A stretch of 64,000 nt of DNA from assembly GCA_034659015.1 (NCBI GenBank), contig JAYEGL010000002.1, forward strand, positions 434,001 through 498,000, written 5' to 3'. The notes below the pieces were generated by a model. That model had not been told where the DNA came from. It searched no databases and worked only from the letters and a program-made list of their open reading frames with translations. Positions 34,525-43,719 of the stretch are shown piece after piece. The stretch comes from Maricaulis sp034659015. Lineage in GTDB: Bacteria; Pseudomonadota; Alphaproteobacteria; Caulobacterales; Maricaulaceae. Both the position numbers and the translations under genes were made by a program. Numbering within the stretch: position 1 is the first letter of the stretch; each line of letters begins with the position of its first letter.

Positions 34525-36300
34525 ATGTACGATCTGAAAATCACCGGCGGTACGCTGCACGACGGTTCCGGCGGCGAAGGGTTCGTGGCCGATATCGCCG
34601 TCAAGGACGGGCGGATTGCCGCCATCGGCGGGGATCTGGGCGAGGCGGCGCGCACGATCGATGCCACGGGCCGCATCGTGACGCCCGGTTTCATCGACAT
34701 CCACACGCATTATGACGGCCAGGCCAGCTGGGACGACGAGCTGCGTCCCTCGGTCGATCACGGCGTGACGACTGCGGTGATGGGCAATTGCGGCGTCGGT
34801 TTCGCCCCGGTGCGCGAGGCCGATCACGACAAGCTGATCAAGCTGATGGAGGGCGTCGAGGACATTCCGGGCACCGCGCTTTACGAGGGGCTGACCTGGG
34901 AGTGGGAGAGCTTCCCGGAATACATGGACGCGCTTGCGAAGATGCCGCGCACCATCGATATCGCCGCCATGATCCCGCACGATCCGCTGCGCGTCTATGT
35001 GATGGGCGACCGGGCGGTGTGCTCCGAGCACGCCAATGACGACGACATCGCCACCATGCGCCAGCTCACCCGCGAGGCGCTGGAAGCGGGCGCGATCGGT
35101 TTCGCGACGGGCCGTTCCGACGTGCACAAGACCGCGGATGGCGACTGGACGCCGTCCTCGGAATCCACCCGCGAGGAACTGACCGGCATCGCCAAGGCGT
35201 TCGAGGGGCTGGGCCATGGCGTCGTCCAGGCCGTCTCCGATTTCAACCTGGAGCGCGGCGAGGAAGATTTCGACGAGGAATGGGAGATCATCGCCGATTA
35301 TGCCAAGGCGGCCGGCCGGCCCTTCTCCTTCTCCCTGATGCAGCGCGATTTCGCGCCGGACCAGTGGAAGAAGCTGATGGGGTTGACCGAGAAACTCAAG
35401 GAGGAGGGCGTGGATGCCCGCATGCAGGTCGCGCCGCGCGCGATCGGCGTTTTCCTGGGCTTCAACTGCACCTTCCACCCCTTCATGGGCTATCCCAGCT
35501 ACAAGACCATCGCCGATCTGCCGCTCGCCGAGCGCGTGGCGAAAATGAAGGAACCGGCCTTCAAGAAACAGATCCTCTCGGAAACGACCGACAAGCTGTC
35601 CGGCCCGGGATCCTCCGTCCCGCCGCTGGCCGATCTGCTGATGGAACATATCGAGATGGTGGCCGAGAAATTCTTCCAGCTCGGCAATCCGCCGGACTAT
35701 GAGCAGCCGCCGGAACGCTCGCTCGCCGCCCGGGCGCGGGAAAAGGGCGTGCCGCTGATGGAGATGGTCTACGACACGCTGCTCGAGCGTGACGGCCACG
35801 AGCTGATCTACCTGCCGCTCTACAATTACACCGAGCTCAATTACGACAATGTGCTGCAGATGCTCGAGCATCCCCAGGCGCTCTACGGCCTGTCCGACGG
35901 CGGGGCCCATGTCGGCACGGTGTGCGACGCCTCCATGCCGACTTACATGCTCACCCACTGGACGCGCGACCGCACACGGGGCCGGCGCCTCACCCTGGAA
36001 AAGGTGGTGCGCATGCTGACCGGCGCCCAGGCCGACTATCTGGGCATGAGCGACCGCGGCTATCTGCGCGCCGGGCTGAAGGCCGACATCAACATCATCG
36101 ATCTGGACCATCTGCAGTCCGAACCGCCGCACATGGAGCAGGACCTGCCGGCCGGCGGCCAGCGCCTGCTGCAGGGCGCGCGCGGCTATGACGCGACCGT
36201 CGTGGCCGGCGAGGTGGTGATGGAGAAGGGCCGGCTGACCGGCGCCCGCCCGGGCACGCTCTACCGGGCCGGCCGGGACGTGCCGGCGGCGGCGGAATAG
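34525..36300 (+). CDS. Amidohydrolase family protein (N-acyl-D-amino-acid deacylase-like)
   Basis: 591 aa. Metal-dependent hydrolase of the D-aminoacylase type: PGFIDIHTHYDGQ carries the first two His ligands, TTAVMGNCGVGFAPV and GFATGRSD follow, and GLSDGGAHVG supplies the catalytic Asp region. A C-terminal beta-sandwich segment (LRAGLKADINIIDLDHLQ ... YDATVVAGEVV) is normal for the family. It would hydrolyse an N-acyl, cyclic amide or similar bond, in the cytoplasm. The ATG follows GGGAGG. Likely co-transcribed with the symporter and the GFA gene. Confidence 0.9.
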   Translation: MYDLKITGGTLHDGSGGEGFVADIAVKDGRIAAIGGDLGEAARTIDATGRIVTPGFIDIHTHYDGQASWDDELRPSVDHGVTTAVMGNCGVGFAPVREADHDKLIKLMEGVEDIPGTALYEGLTWEWESFPEYMDALAKMPRTIDIAAMIPHDPLRVYVMGDRAVCSEHANDDDIATMRQLTREALEAGAIGFATGRSDVHKTADGDWTPSSESTREELTGIAKAFEGLGHGVVQAVSDFNLERGEEDFDEEWEIIADYAKAAGRPFSFSLMQRDFAPDQWKKLMGLTEKLKEEGVDARMQVAPRAIGVFLGFNCTFHPFMGYPSYKTIADLPLAERVAKMKEPAFKKQILSETTDKLSGPGSSVPPLADLLMEHIEMVAEKFFQLGNPPDYEQPPERSLAARAREKGVPLMEMVYDTLLERDGHELIYLPLYNYTELNYDNVLQMLEHPQALYGLSDGGAHVGTVCDASMPTYMLTHWTRDRTRGRRLTLEKVVRMLTGAQADYLGMSDRGYLRAGLKADINIIDLDHLQSEPPHMEQDLPAGGQRLLQGARGYDATVVAGEVVMEKGRLTGARPGTLYRAGRDVPAAAE

Positions 36301-36317
36301 GCAATAGAGGTAGTCGA

Positions 36318-36767
36318 ATGACGCAAACGGTTCACCGGGGCGAATGCCGCTGCGGCGAGGTGCAGATGCAGGTCACGGCCGCGCCGGTGATCACCATGGC
36401 GTGCCATTGCCGTGGTTGTCAGCGGATGAGTTCGAGCGCGTTTTCGCTCAGCGCCATGGTGCCGGCGGCCGCGTTCGCAGTGACATCGGGCACGGTCGAG
36501 AAGGGCGGCGCCCACACCGACGGGCTCGACCATTATTGCTGTCCGAACTGCAAGAGCTGGCTGTTCACCCGCATCGGGGGTGTGGACGATCTGGTCAATG
36601 TCCGCCCGACCATGTTCGACGATCCGGCCTGGTCGGAGCCCTTCATGGAAACCATGACGGCGGAGAAGCTGGGCTGGGCCACCACGCCGGCCGAGCACAG
36701 CTATGAGGGCTTCCCGCCGATGGAGGACTTTCCGCGGCTGATGCAGGCCTTCGCGGCGCGAGGCTAG
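36318..36767 (+). CDS. GFA-family (CENP-V/glutathione-dependent formaldehyde-activating-like) protein
   Basis: 149 aa zinc-binding fold. Cysteines are in GECRCGEV, ACHCRGCQRMSSSAFS and CCPNCKSW, the standard GFA/CENP-V pattern. Some members handle glutathione adducts such as S-hydroxymethylglutathione; most are uncharacterised. It is 17 bases downstream of the amidohydrolase stop, likely in the same operon. Confidence 0.92.
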   Translation: MTQTVHRGECRCGEVQMQVTAAPVITMACHCRGCQRMSSSAFSLSAMVPAAAFAVTSGTVEKGGAHTDGLDHYCCPNCKSWLFTRIGGVDDLVNVRPTMFDDPAWSEPFMETMTAEKLGWATTPAEHSYEGFPPMEDFPRLMQAFAARG

Positions 36768-36857
36768 CCCGCTGCGCCCGGACAGGCTCGGCATGGACCG
36801 CGAAACAGGCTAGACCCGTTTCATGTCCATGCCGAAACTATCCTGCAGAGTCCCTTC

Positions 36858-37931
36858 ATGATCCTTCTCTCCGCCTATCTGGCGCTGGCGCTTGTCGTCT
36901 CCTTCTTCTGTTCCATCTCGGAAGCCGTCCTGCTTTCGGTGCGGCCCGCCCATATCGAGGCGCTGCGCCGCAAGAAGCACCCGGCCAGCAAGGCGCTGGC
37001 CATCCTGCAGAAGAATCTCGACCGGCCGCTGGCCGCCATTCTCACGCTCAACACCGTCGCCCACACGGTCGGTGCGGCCGGGGTCGGCGCCCAGGCCGCC
37101 GTGGTGTTCGGCAACGAGTTCGTCGGTCTCACCTCGGCGATCCTGACCCTGCTGATCCTGGTCCTCTCGGAGATCATTCCCAAGACGCTGGGCGCCGTGC
37201 ACTGGCAGGCGCTCGCCCCGTCCGTGGGCACGATGGTATTGTGGCTGACCCGGCTGATGGCGCCGTTTGTCTGGTTTTCCGAGAAGCTGACCGGCGTGAT
37301 CGCCCGGTCCGGCGAGAGCGCCTTCACCTTCTCGCGCGACGAGATGCGCGCCATGGCCGAGATCGGAGCCCGCGAAGGCATTCTCGACGACAAGGAGCTG
37401 GCGGTCGTGTCCAACCTGATGCGGCTGCACCGGCTGAAGGTGGAGGACATCATGACGCCCGCCTCGGTCATGGTCTCGGTCAGTGCGGACGAGACCGTGC
37501 GGGAGTTCTTCGAAAGCCACGCCCAGACGCCGTTCTCCCGCCTGCCGGTGCATGGCGAGACCGTGCACCAGGTGTCCGGTTACGTGCTCAAGTCCGATCT
37601 GCTTCTGGGCCAGGCGCGCGACGAGTTCGACCGTACGATCGGGGAATTCCAGCGCGATATCATGACATTGCGCGACGATATGAGCGCCTCGGCCGCCTTC
37701 GACCGTCTCACGCGCTCGAAGGGGCATCTGGCCATGGTGGTCGACGAGTACGGCACGCTGCGCGGCCTCGTCACCATGGAGGATGTGGTGGAAACCCTGC
37801 TGGGCCTGGAGATCACCGACGAGGCGGACACGGTCGAGGACATGCAGATCCTCGCCCGGCAGCGCTGGCGCGACCGCATGACGGCGATGGGGCTGGACCC
37901 CGACTCGATGCCGGCCGGGGAGAACGGCTAG
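36858..37931 (+). CDS. CNNM/DUF21 transporter-like protein with CBS pair
   Basis: 357 aa. An N-terminal DUF21 (CNNM) domain with four membrane segments (AYLALALVVSFFCSISEAVLL, SEIIPKTLGA) is followed by a CBS pair (about 195-320; VEDIMTPASVMVSV, GHLAMVVDEYGTLRGLVTMEDVVETLLG). There is no CorC-type C-terminal domain, only a short tail. CNNM proteins are linked to Mg2+ efflux and CBS pairs usually bind adenine nucleotides. The upstream stretch offers only a weak ribosome-binding site (AGAGTCCCTTC). Confidence 0.88.
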   Translation: MILLSAYLALALVVSFFCSISEAVLLSVRPAHIEALRRKKHPASKALAILQKNLDRPLAAILTLNTVAHTVGAAGVGAQAAVVFGNEFVGLTSAILTLLILVLSEIIPKTLGAVHWQALAPSVGTMVLWLTRLMAPFVWFSEKLTGVIARSGESAFTFSRDEMRAMAEIGAREGILDDKELAVVSNLMRLHRLKVEDIMTPASVMVSVSADETVREFFESHAQTPFSRLPVHGETVHQVSGYVLKSDLLLGQARDEFDRTIGEFQRDIMTLRDDMSASAAFDRLTRSKGHLAMVVDEYGTLRGLVTMEDVVETLLGLEITDEADTVEDMQILARQRWRDRMTAMGLDPDSMPAGENG

Positions 37932-37949
37932 CGTCCAAAGCCCACAATC

Positions 37950-38098
37950 CTGTCCCTTGATGGGGCAGGGGGACCGCGCCGCAGGCGTGGTGGATGGGGT
38001 GGGGGCGAGGTGTCTGAGACTTTGCACTCAAAGGGCCAACACCGGGGTTCACCCCTTCCGTCCGGCTATGCCGGACACCTTCCCCATCAAGGGGAAGG
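37950..38098. repeat. Intergenic palindromic repeat block
   Basis: GTCCGGC-TAT-GCCGGAC (38060-38076) is followed by CCTTCCCC-ATCAA-GGGGAAGG (38078-38098). A partly inverted copy of the same sequence (TTGATGGGG near 37959) lies 100 bases upstream. This belongs to the repeat family seen at 21.4, 39.0 and 48.0 kb. The gap between the CNNM gene and the convergent SDR gene contains no gene. Confidence 0.7.
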
Positions 38099-38130
38099 AC
38101 GGCCTTCCTGGCGGCTTCCGGGTGCCGCTT

Positions 38131-38889
38131 CTACCTCACATAGCTCGCGCCGTTGATGTCGATGCAGGCGCCCGTCGCGCTGCGGCAGGCGCCGGAGGCG
38201 AGGAAGGCGCACATGGCGGCCACTTCTTCGGGCTGGGCGAGGTCGCCGATCGGGATTTCCGCCTTGGCGCGGGCGCGGTGCTCCTCGTGCTGCGGGCCCA
38301 TGCGGGTGTCGATCCAGCCCGGGGTGAGCGCATAGGCATAGATGCCCTCATTGCCCCATTGCCGGGCGATCGTCTTGGTCAGCGACAGGAGGGCGCCCTT
38401 GGAGGCGCCATAGGCCATGTGTTCGCGATCCTCGCCGCGATAGCCGGCCCGGCTTGCGATATTGACGATCGAGCCGCCGCCATTGGCCGCCATTTCCGGA
38501 ATCGCCGCGCGGCAGATATCGGCCACGGCCATCAGATTGACCTGCAGCGTGGTCGCCCAGGCGGTTTCCCAGTCGGTATCGCTGCTGTCGAGCGGGCTGG
38601 CCCAGTGGATGGCGGCGTTGTTGATGACGATGTCCAGACGGCCCGAGGCCAGGTGCAACGCCGCGTCGAACAGTTCCCGCCCGGCGCCGGGCCGCGACAG
38701 GTCGGCCTGCACGGCACCCAGCGCGGCGGGCCCGATTTCCTGCACGGCCTTGTCCGCATCGGCCATGTTGGCATTGCCGTGCAGCACCACTTCCGCCCCC
38801 TGGGCGGCGAACAGGTGTGCGGCCGCCAGGCCGACGCCATGGCTGGAGCCTGTGATGAGGGCGCGTTTTCCGGCGAGGGGCAGGGACAT
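38131..38889 (-). CDS. Short-chain dehydrogenase/reductase (FabG-like)
   Basis: 252 aa classical SDR. TGSSHGVG binds the cofactor, NGNANMADAD-type residues follow, NNAAIHWAS is the NNAG-equivalent, NIASRAGYRG and MAYGASKGALLS carry Ser, Tyr and Lys of the active site, and LTPGWIDTRMG is the C-terminal signature. Substrate is unknown; 3-oxoacyl or alcohol oxidation are both possible. Separated from the aldehyde dehydrogenase upstream by a 239-base repeat-rich gap. Confidence 0.88.
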   Translation of the reverse strand: MSLPLAGKRALITGSSHGVGLAAAHLFAAQGAEVVLHGNANMADADKAVQEIGPAALGAVQADLSRPGAGRELFDAALHLASGRLDIVINNAAIHWASPLDSSDTDWETAWATTLQVNLMAVADICRAAIPEMAANGGGSIVNIASRAGYRGEDREHMAYGASKGALLSLTKTIARQWGNEGIYAYALTPGWIDTRMGPQHEEHRARAKAEIPIGDLAQPEEVAAMCAFLASGACRSATGACIDINGASYVR

Positions 38890-38970
38890 GGGCGGTTTTC
38901 CTGATGCGTGTGATTCCCGGCCAATCTACACCGGTGCGGGGTGCTCTGTCCGGGGAGCCGCTGCACGAAG

Positions 38971-39123
38971 GGCTCGCCCCGCTTGCGGGGGAGCTGTCCG
39001 CGTAGCGGACTGAGGGGGCGGCGCGCAAGCGACGCAGAGCGCGCCAGCGCGCACCGACTCACCCCCATCGACCTTGCCCGGCCAAGGCCGGGCTCGGCCA
39101 CTTCCCCCGCTTCGCAGGGGAAG
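38971..39123. repeat. Intergenic palindromic repeat block
   Basis: Successive hairpins: CCCC-GCTTGC-GGGG (38977-38990), GTCCGC-GTA-GCGGAC (38996-39010), GCCCGGCC-AA-GGCCGGGC (39076-39093) and CTTCCCC-(9)-GGGGAAG (39101-39123). The last directly abuts the aldehyde dehydrogenase stop and could also act as its terminator. Same family as at 38.0 kb. Confidence 0.7.
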
Positions 39124-39128
39124 CCTTC

Positions 39129-40550
39129 CTACTTCATCTGCTTCTTCGCCACGGTGTCGAACATCTTGCCGTAGGGCGGGGCGAGCAGGCGGGACGGGTG
39201 CCACTTGCCGGTGGAGAAGACCGAGCGTTCGTGGGTGAAGGTCAGGAAACCGGCCTCGCCGTGATAGGCCCCCTGACCGGAGGCGCCGACGCCGCCGAAG
39301 GGCAGGTCCGGCACGGACAGGTGCAGCAGGTTGATATTCACCGCGGCCCCGCCGGACATGGTTTGGTCCAGCACGCGCTGCGCCTGTGTCTTGTCGGTAG
39401 AATAGACGTAGAGGGCGAGCGGATGGTCGCGATCGCCGACGAAATCGATGGCCGCATCCAGCTCGCTGTATCCCAGCACGGGCAGGATGGGCCCGAAGAT
39501 CTCTTCCTGCATCACAGGGGAATCCTCCGGCGGGTTGAGGATCACCGTCGGCGGAATCTTGCGCGCGGCCTGGGCCGCCTGGGCATCGTGCTCGGGCTGC
39601 AGGATTTCGGCGCCGCCCTTGCGGGCCTCGTCGATCATGCCGCTGAGGCGCTCATAATGCCGGTCGGACACGATGGCGGTGTAGGCGTCGTCGCTCGAGG
39701 CATCGGGGAATTGCTGCGCGGCGACATTGATGATCGCCTCGCCGAGTTCGCGCTCGGTTCCCTTGGGCGCGAGCACATAGTCCGGCGCCACGCAGGTCTG
39801 GCCCGCATTGAACAGCTTGCCCCAGCCGATCGACTTGGCGGCGGCGTCCCGGGGATAGTCCGGTGCCACGATGGCCGGCGACTTGCCGCCCAGCTCCAGC
39901 GTCACCGGAACCAGATTGTCGGCCGCGGCGAGGGCGACCAGCCGGCCGACCTGGGTCGAACCGGTGTAGAAGAGATGGTCGAATTTCAGCTTGGTGAAGG
40001 CCTCGCCGACCGCCGGGCCGCCGGTGATCACGGCGACATGGTCTTCCTCGAAGGCGTCGGCGAGCAGGCTCTTCATCAGCTCCGCCGTGGCCGGCGTGTA
40101 TTCGGACGGTTTGATCATCGCCCGGCAGCCGGCGGCCAGCGCCGCCACGAGCGGGGCCATGGCCAGCTGGAAGGGATAGTTCCAGGGCGAGACGATACCG
40201 GCCACGCCCTTCGGCTCGCGGCGGATTTCCGCCTTGCCCGGCATCAGCGTCATCGGCACCCCGACCTTGCGGGTCTTGGCCCATTTGGCGAGATGCTTCT
40301 TCGTGTGACCGGCATCCTGGATCACGAAGGCGATCTCGGCGAGCACGCTTTCCTGGTGTGCCCGATTGCCGAAATCCCTGGAAATCGCGTCGGCGATCGC
40401 ATCGGCATTGTTGCGGCACAGATCGGCAATCCGGTCGAGATCGGCCTTGCGCTTGTCCAGCGGCCGGTGGCGTTCGTCCCGGAAGGCGGCTTTCTGCGCC
40501 TCCAGAACGGATTTCATGCGTTCGATCTGCTTGGCTTCGGCTTCGCTCAT
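39129..40550 (-). CDS. Aldehyde dehydrogenase (coniferyl-aldehyde-dehydrogenase-like)
   Basis: 473 aa. NAD(P)-dependent ALDH fold with SPWNYPFQLAMAPLVAALAAG (cofactor binding), VTLELGGKSPAIV (catalytic Glu) and FNAGQTCVAPDYVL (catalytic Cys in GQTC). The absence of an N-terminal extension and the C-terminal hydrophobic MFDTVAKKQMK tail match the short ALDH3/coniferyl group. It oxidises an aldehyde to the acid. The start at 40550 follows GGAGGCTGAG. Last gene of the operon serine hydrolase-GMC-ALDH, consistent with alcohol to aldehyde to acid oxidation. Confidence 0.92.
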   Translation of the reverse strand: MSEAEAKQIERMKSVLEAQKAAFRDERHRPLDKRKADLDRIADLCRNNADAIADAISRDFGNRAHQESVLAEIAFVIQDAGHTKKHLAKWAKTRKVGVPMTLMPGKAEIRREPKGVAGIVSPWNYPFQLAMAPLVAALAAGCRAMIKPSEYTPATAELMKSLLADAFEEDHVAVITGGPAVGEAFTKLKFDHLFYTGSTQVGRLVALAAADNLVPVTLELGGKSPAIVAPDYPRDAAAKSIGWGKLFNAGQTCVAPDYVLAPKGTERELGEAIINVAAQQFPDASSDDAYTAIVSDRHYERLSGMIDEARKGGAEILQPEHDAQAAQAARKIPPTVILNPPEDSPVMQEEIFGPILPVLGYSELDAAIDFVGDRDHPLALYVYSTDKTQAQRVLDQTMSGGAAVNINLLHLSVPDLPFGGVGASGQGAYHGEAGFLTFTHERSVFSTGKWHPSRLLAPPYGKMFDTVAKKQMK

Positions 40551-40597
40551 CTCAGCCTCCTCGGGCCGTTTGGGTCGCTGTATCGTCAGCGAGTGTG

Positions 40598-42202
40598 TCA
40601 GGCATTGTCCTCGGCGACCATGGCCGCCGCACGGGTTGCGATCATGATGGTGGGGGCGTTGGTGTTGCCGCCCACCAGGCGCGGCATCACCGAGGCGTCG
40701 ATGACGCGCAGGCCGTCGATACCCTTCACCCGGCAACGGCTGTCCGTGACGGCCAGATCGCCCGACCCCATCGCGCACGTGGAGGTCGGATGGTAGAGCG
40801 TCTCCGCCCGCGCCCGCACATCGTCGCGCAGGTCCGACATCGTCTTCACCTCCGGACCGGGATAGCGCTCGGCCTTGCGGTCGTGATCGAAGGCGGGCGC
40901 ATTGAGGATGTCGCGCACCTTGGCGAGCCCGTCGGTCATCACGTCGAGGTCCCATTCCTCCGCCAGATAGTTCGGCTGGATGGCGGGATGGTCGAAGGGA
41001 TCGGTCGATTTCAGCGTGATCTCGCCGCGGCTCTTCGGATAGAGCTGGCAGACATGCAGGGTGACGCCGTGACCGCGCGTCTTCTCCATCCCGTGCGGAT
41101 TGGAGATCGCCGGGATAAAGACCAGCTGAAGATCCGGCAGGTCGCCGGCATGGGCGGACTTGATGAAGGCGCCGCCCTGGACCGGGTTCACCGTGAACGG
41201 CCCGTCGCCGCGCAGGGCCCAGCGCAGGACCATGTACATGTGGTGGGGCAGGGAGCGCAGGGAATTGCCGATCGAGGTCGCCGACTTCGTCCAGACCTGG
41301 GCCGTCACGTCGAGATGGTCCTGCAGGTTCTTGCCGACGCCGGGCAGGTCGTGCTCGACGGAAACTCCGGCCGCGCGCAATTCGTCTGCCGGGCCGATGC
41401 CGGAGAGCAGCAGGGTCTGGGGCGAGTTGATCGCGCCGCCAGCCAGGATCACCTCCTTGCGGGCCGTCAACTCGGCCGTCTCGCCGGCGATGTCGACCTC
41501 CACGCCCGTGGCGCGGCCGTTCTCGACGATCACGCGGCGCACCATGGCGCCGGTCTGGACCGCGCAATTGTCGCGCTCGAGCGCCGGCCGCAGGAAGGCA
41601 TCGGCGGCGGAGCAGCGCTTGCCCTCCTTCTGGGTCACCTGATAGGGGCCGAAGCCTTCCTGGCTGGGGCCGTTGAAGTCTGCATTGCGCTTGTACTGCA
41701 GCTGGTCGCCGGCCTTGAGGAAGTCCTCGGTCAGCGGATTGAGCGGTTTGATGTCGGACACCCACAGCGGGCCACCCGTGCCGTGCAACTCGCTTTCCCC
41801 GCGGGTCTGGTGCTCCACTTCCTTGAAGGCGGGCAGGGCATTCTTCCAGCCCCAGCCTTCGGCACCGAATTCCTGTTCCCACTCGTCGTAATTCTCCTTC
41901 GCGCCGCGCATGTAGTGCATGGCGTTGATCGAGGAGGAGCCGCCCAGCGTCTTGCCCCGCGGCCAGAACAGGGTCCGGTCGTTGAGGTGTTTCTGGGGTT
42001 CGGTCCAGTAACCCCAGTTGAACTGCTCGCCGGTGACCGCGTATTGCAGCAGCATCGGCGTGCGGATGATCGGGCTGTTGTCCGCCCCGCCGGCTTCGAG
42101 CACCAGAACGCTGGCATCCGGGTCGCGCGACAGGCGTTCGGCGACGGTGCAGCCGGCCGAACCGGCACCGCAGACAATATAGTCGTATTCACGCTTACTC
42201 AT
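40598..42202 (-). CDS. GMC-family FAD alcohol oxidoreductase
   Basis: 534 aa. GMC fold: the FAD-binding YIVCGAGSAGCTVAERLS and LEAGGADN, PRGKTLGGSSSINAMHYMRG (GMC signature 1), GAINSPQTLLLSGIGP (signature 2) and the C-terminal YHPTSTCAMG and GGNTNAPTIMIA with the active-site His-His/Asn pair. It oxidises an alcohol to an aldehyde, using FAD and an unknown electron acceptor. It starts 8 bp inside the end of the upstream serine hydrolase gene (ATG at 42202), so the two are translationally coupled; the aldehyde dehydrogenase follows. Confidence 0.94.
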   Translation of the reverse strand: MSKREYDYIVCGAGSAGCTVAERLSRDPDASVLVLEAGGADNSPIIRTPMLLQYAVTGEQFNWGYWTEPQKHLNDRTLFWPRGKTLGGSSSINAMHYMRGAKENYDEWEQEFGAEGWGWKNALPAFKEVEHQTRGESELHGTGGPLWVSDIKPLNPLTEDFLKAGDQLQYKRNADFNGPSQEGFGPYQVTQKEGKRCSAADAFLRPALERDNCAVQTGAMVRRVIVENGRATGVEVDIAGETAELTARKEVILAGGAINSPQTLLLSGIGPADELRAAGVSVEHDLPGVGKNLQDHLDVTAQVWTKSATSIGNSLRSLPHHMYMVLRWALRGDGPFTVNPVQGGAFIKSAHAGDLPDLQLVFIPAISNPHGMEKTRGHGVTLHVCQLYPKSRGEITLKSTDPFDHPAIQPNYLAEEWDLDVMTDGLAKVRDILNAPAFDHDRKAERYPGPEVKTMSDLRDDVRARAETLYHPTSTCAMGSGDLAVTDSRCRVKGIDGLRVIDASVMPRLVGGNTNAPTIMIATRAAAMVAEDNA

Positions 42203-43532
42203 TGTCCGGCTCCCCGTCATCGCTCCCGGCATCGCTCCCGTCATCCGCCTCGGCGTCGCCGGAGGTCGTGCTGTCCGGCGCATCGTCGTCCGGCATTCCC
42301 GCTGCCTCGGCCGTCGTGCCGGCCGGACCGCCATAGTGCGCGGCGAGGGCCCGCATCGCGGCAATGGATTCCGCCGTGCGTCCGCTCCATGCGGTGTCGG
42401 CGGCGGTGCGGGCGATGACGATGTCGCGGCGCTCGTCGACCCAGATGTACTGGCCGTAGACGCCGGCCATGAAGTATTCGCCGTCATAGCCTTCGGGCAC
42501 CCAGAAGTGCAGACCGTAGCCGCGGTGGGGGTAGACGCCCTCCGGACCCGGTTCCTGGAAGGGCGCATTGGGCCGCGTGGCCTGTTGCACCCAGCCCTCC
42601 GGCACCAGGCGCCGGCCGTCCCACTCGCCGCCCTGCAGGTAGAATTGGCCGAAACGGGCATAGTCGGACAGCGTGGCATTCAGGCAGCAATAGCCGATCG
42701 CCATGCCGTCATCGCCGGGCACGTTCTGGTTCCAGTAGGCCTCGCCCGTCATGCCGATCGGGCGCCAGATCTTCTCTTCGACGATCTGCGCCAGCGGAGC
42801 ATTCCACACGCCGCGCACGACGGCGGAGAGCACCTGGGTATTGGCCGACACATAGTGCAGATCCTCGCCGGCCGGCCGGTTGCGTTCGACCTCGGCGACC
42901 ATGCTGTCGATGTTGCGCCCGAAGATGTTGGCGCCGAAGAACAGGCGGCGGATGTCCGAATCCGGCGCGTTGTAGTCTTCCTCGAAATCCACGCCCGCCG
43001 ACATCATCAGCAAATGGCGCAGCGTGGTCTGCCCGTAGGCGGTCCCGGCAAATTGCGGCGCGAACATTTCCGCGGTCTGGTCGAGATTGGCGATCCGGCC
43101 CTCCTCGATCGCCATGGCGATCAGGGTGGCGACAAAGCTCTTGCCGACGGACCAGGATGTGTGGCGGCTGTCCGGCGTGGAACCGAGCAGGTATTGCTCG
43201 TGCACGACCGTGCCGCCGTGGAGCACCATCAGCCCGGTCGAGCGCGATTCCTCGAGCCAGTCATTCACCGTGCGGGTTTCGCCCTGGAAGTCGTAGGAGA
43301 CGTTTTCCGGATCCAGCGCACGCGGCAGCGGACGGGCCGATTCGTCCGGCTCGATCGTGCGATAGGGGAAAACCGCGGCCATGTCGCGGAAGGTGTCCGG
43401 CAGGTTTTCCGGTTGCGTGGCGGCCTGGATTTCCGCCGGCGAATACTCGGACCACGGGCGGAAATACCATCCCGCAGCGATCAGGACGAGGGCGCCCAGA
43501 ATGGCGACCAACCCTATGATTATTCTTTTCAT
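42195..43532 (-). CDS. Serine hydrolase of the beta-lactamase/esterase family (membrane anchored)
   Basis: 445 aa. A membrane anchor (about residues 3-22) precedes a class C beta-lactamase-like fold: S-x-x-K at SWSVGKS (S128, K131), YVS at residues 227-229 and the C-terminal GVYGQY in place of the KTG box. The family includes 6-aminohexanoate-dimer hydrolases and EstB-type esterases rather than true beta-lactamases. The last ~40 residues are an acidic, disordered tail (DAEADDGSDAGSDDGE). The operator at 43556-43568 is 24 bases upstream. It is the first gene of the serine hydrolase-GMC-ALDH operon and may release an alcohol from an ester. Confidence 0.88.
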   Translation of the reverse strand: MKRIIIGLVAILGALVLIAAGWYFRPWSEYSPAEIQAATQPENLPDTFRDMAAVFPYRTIEPDESARPLPRALDPENVSYDFQGETRTVNDWLEESRSTGLMVLHGGTVVHEQYLLGSTPDSRHTSWSVGKSFVATLIAMAIEEGRIANLDQTAEMFAPQFAGTAYGQTTLRHLLMMSAGVDFEEDYNAPDSDIRRLFFGANIFGRNIDSMVAEVERNRPAGEDLHYVSANTQVLSAVVRGVWNAPLAQIVEEKIWRPIGMTGEAYWNQNVPGDDGMAIGYCCLNATLSDYARFGQFYLQGGEWDGRRLVPEGWVQQATRPNAPFQEPGPEGVYPHRGYGLHFWVPEGYDGEYFMAGVYGQYIWVDERRDIVIARTAADTAWSGRTAESIAAMRALAAHYGGPAGTTAEAAGMPDDDAPDSTTSGDAEADDGSDAGSDDGEPDNE

Positions 43533-43555
43533 TTCTCTCCCCAGTGACAGCCTTA

Positions 43556-43568
43556 TGAACGCTGTTCA
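43556..43568. promoter_or_regulatory. Operator copy 2: TGAAC-GCT-GTTCA
   Basis: Perfect 5-bp arms, 24 bases before the serine hydrolase ATG. Close enough to overlap the promoter, so a repressor role is likely. Confidence 0.72.
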
Positions 43569-43706
43569 CTGGTCAGCCTAAGCACAGATGGCCGGCTTGA
43601 AAAGAGGCGGGCCGGGACCTGCGTTTGAAAAACGGGGTGAGGTTTGGCTGCATCAATACCAGCAGGAAATTTGGCACAAATGGGAGAATCCGGCTGACAT
43701 TACCCA

Positions 43707-43719
43707 TGAGCGGTGTTCA
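43707..43719. promoter_or_regulatory. Operator copy 3: TGAGC-GGT-GTTCA
   Basis: One mismatch (TGAGC for TGAAC); flanked by A and T to give ATGAGC...GTTCAT. It lies 65 bases upstream of the TonB-dependent receptor and 138 bases from copy 2, in the shared divergent promoter region. Confidence 0.55.

Noticed and set aside
39129..41882. 917-codon open frame that seems to fuse an aldehyde dehydrogenase to an unknown N-terminus
   Set aside because: The extra N-terminal part is the shadow of the GMC oxidoreductase gene in another frame; the aldehyde dehydrogenase has its own ribosome-binding site and ATG at 40550.
42195..43532. Serine hydrolase called as an antibiotic-resistance beta-lactamase
   Set aside because: The S-x-x-K and YxS boxes are shared with esterases and amide hydrolases; the KTG box is absent and the context is an oxidation operon.
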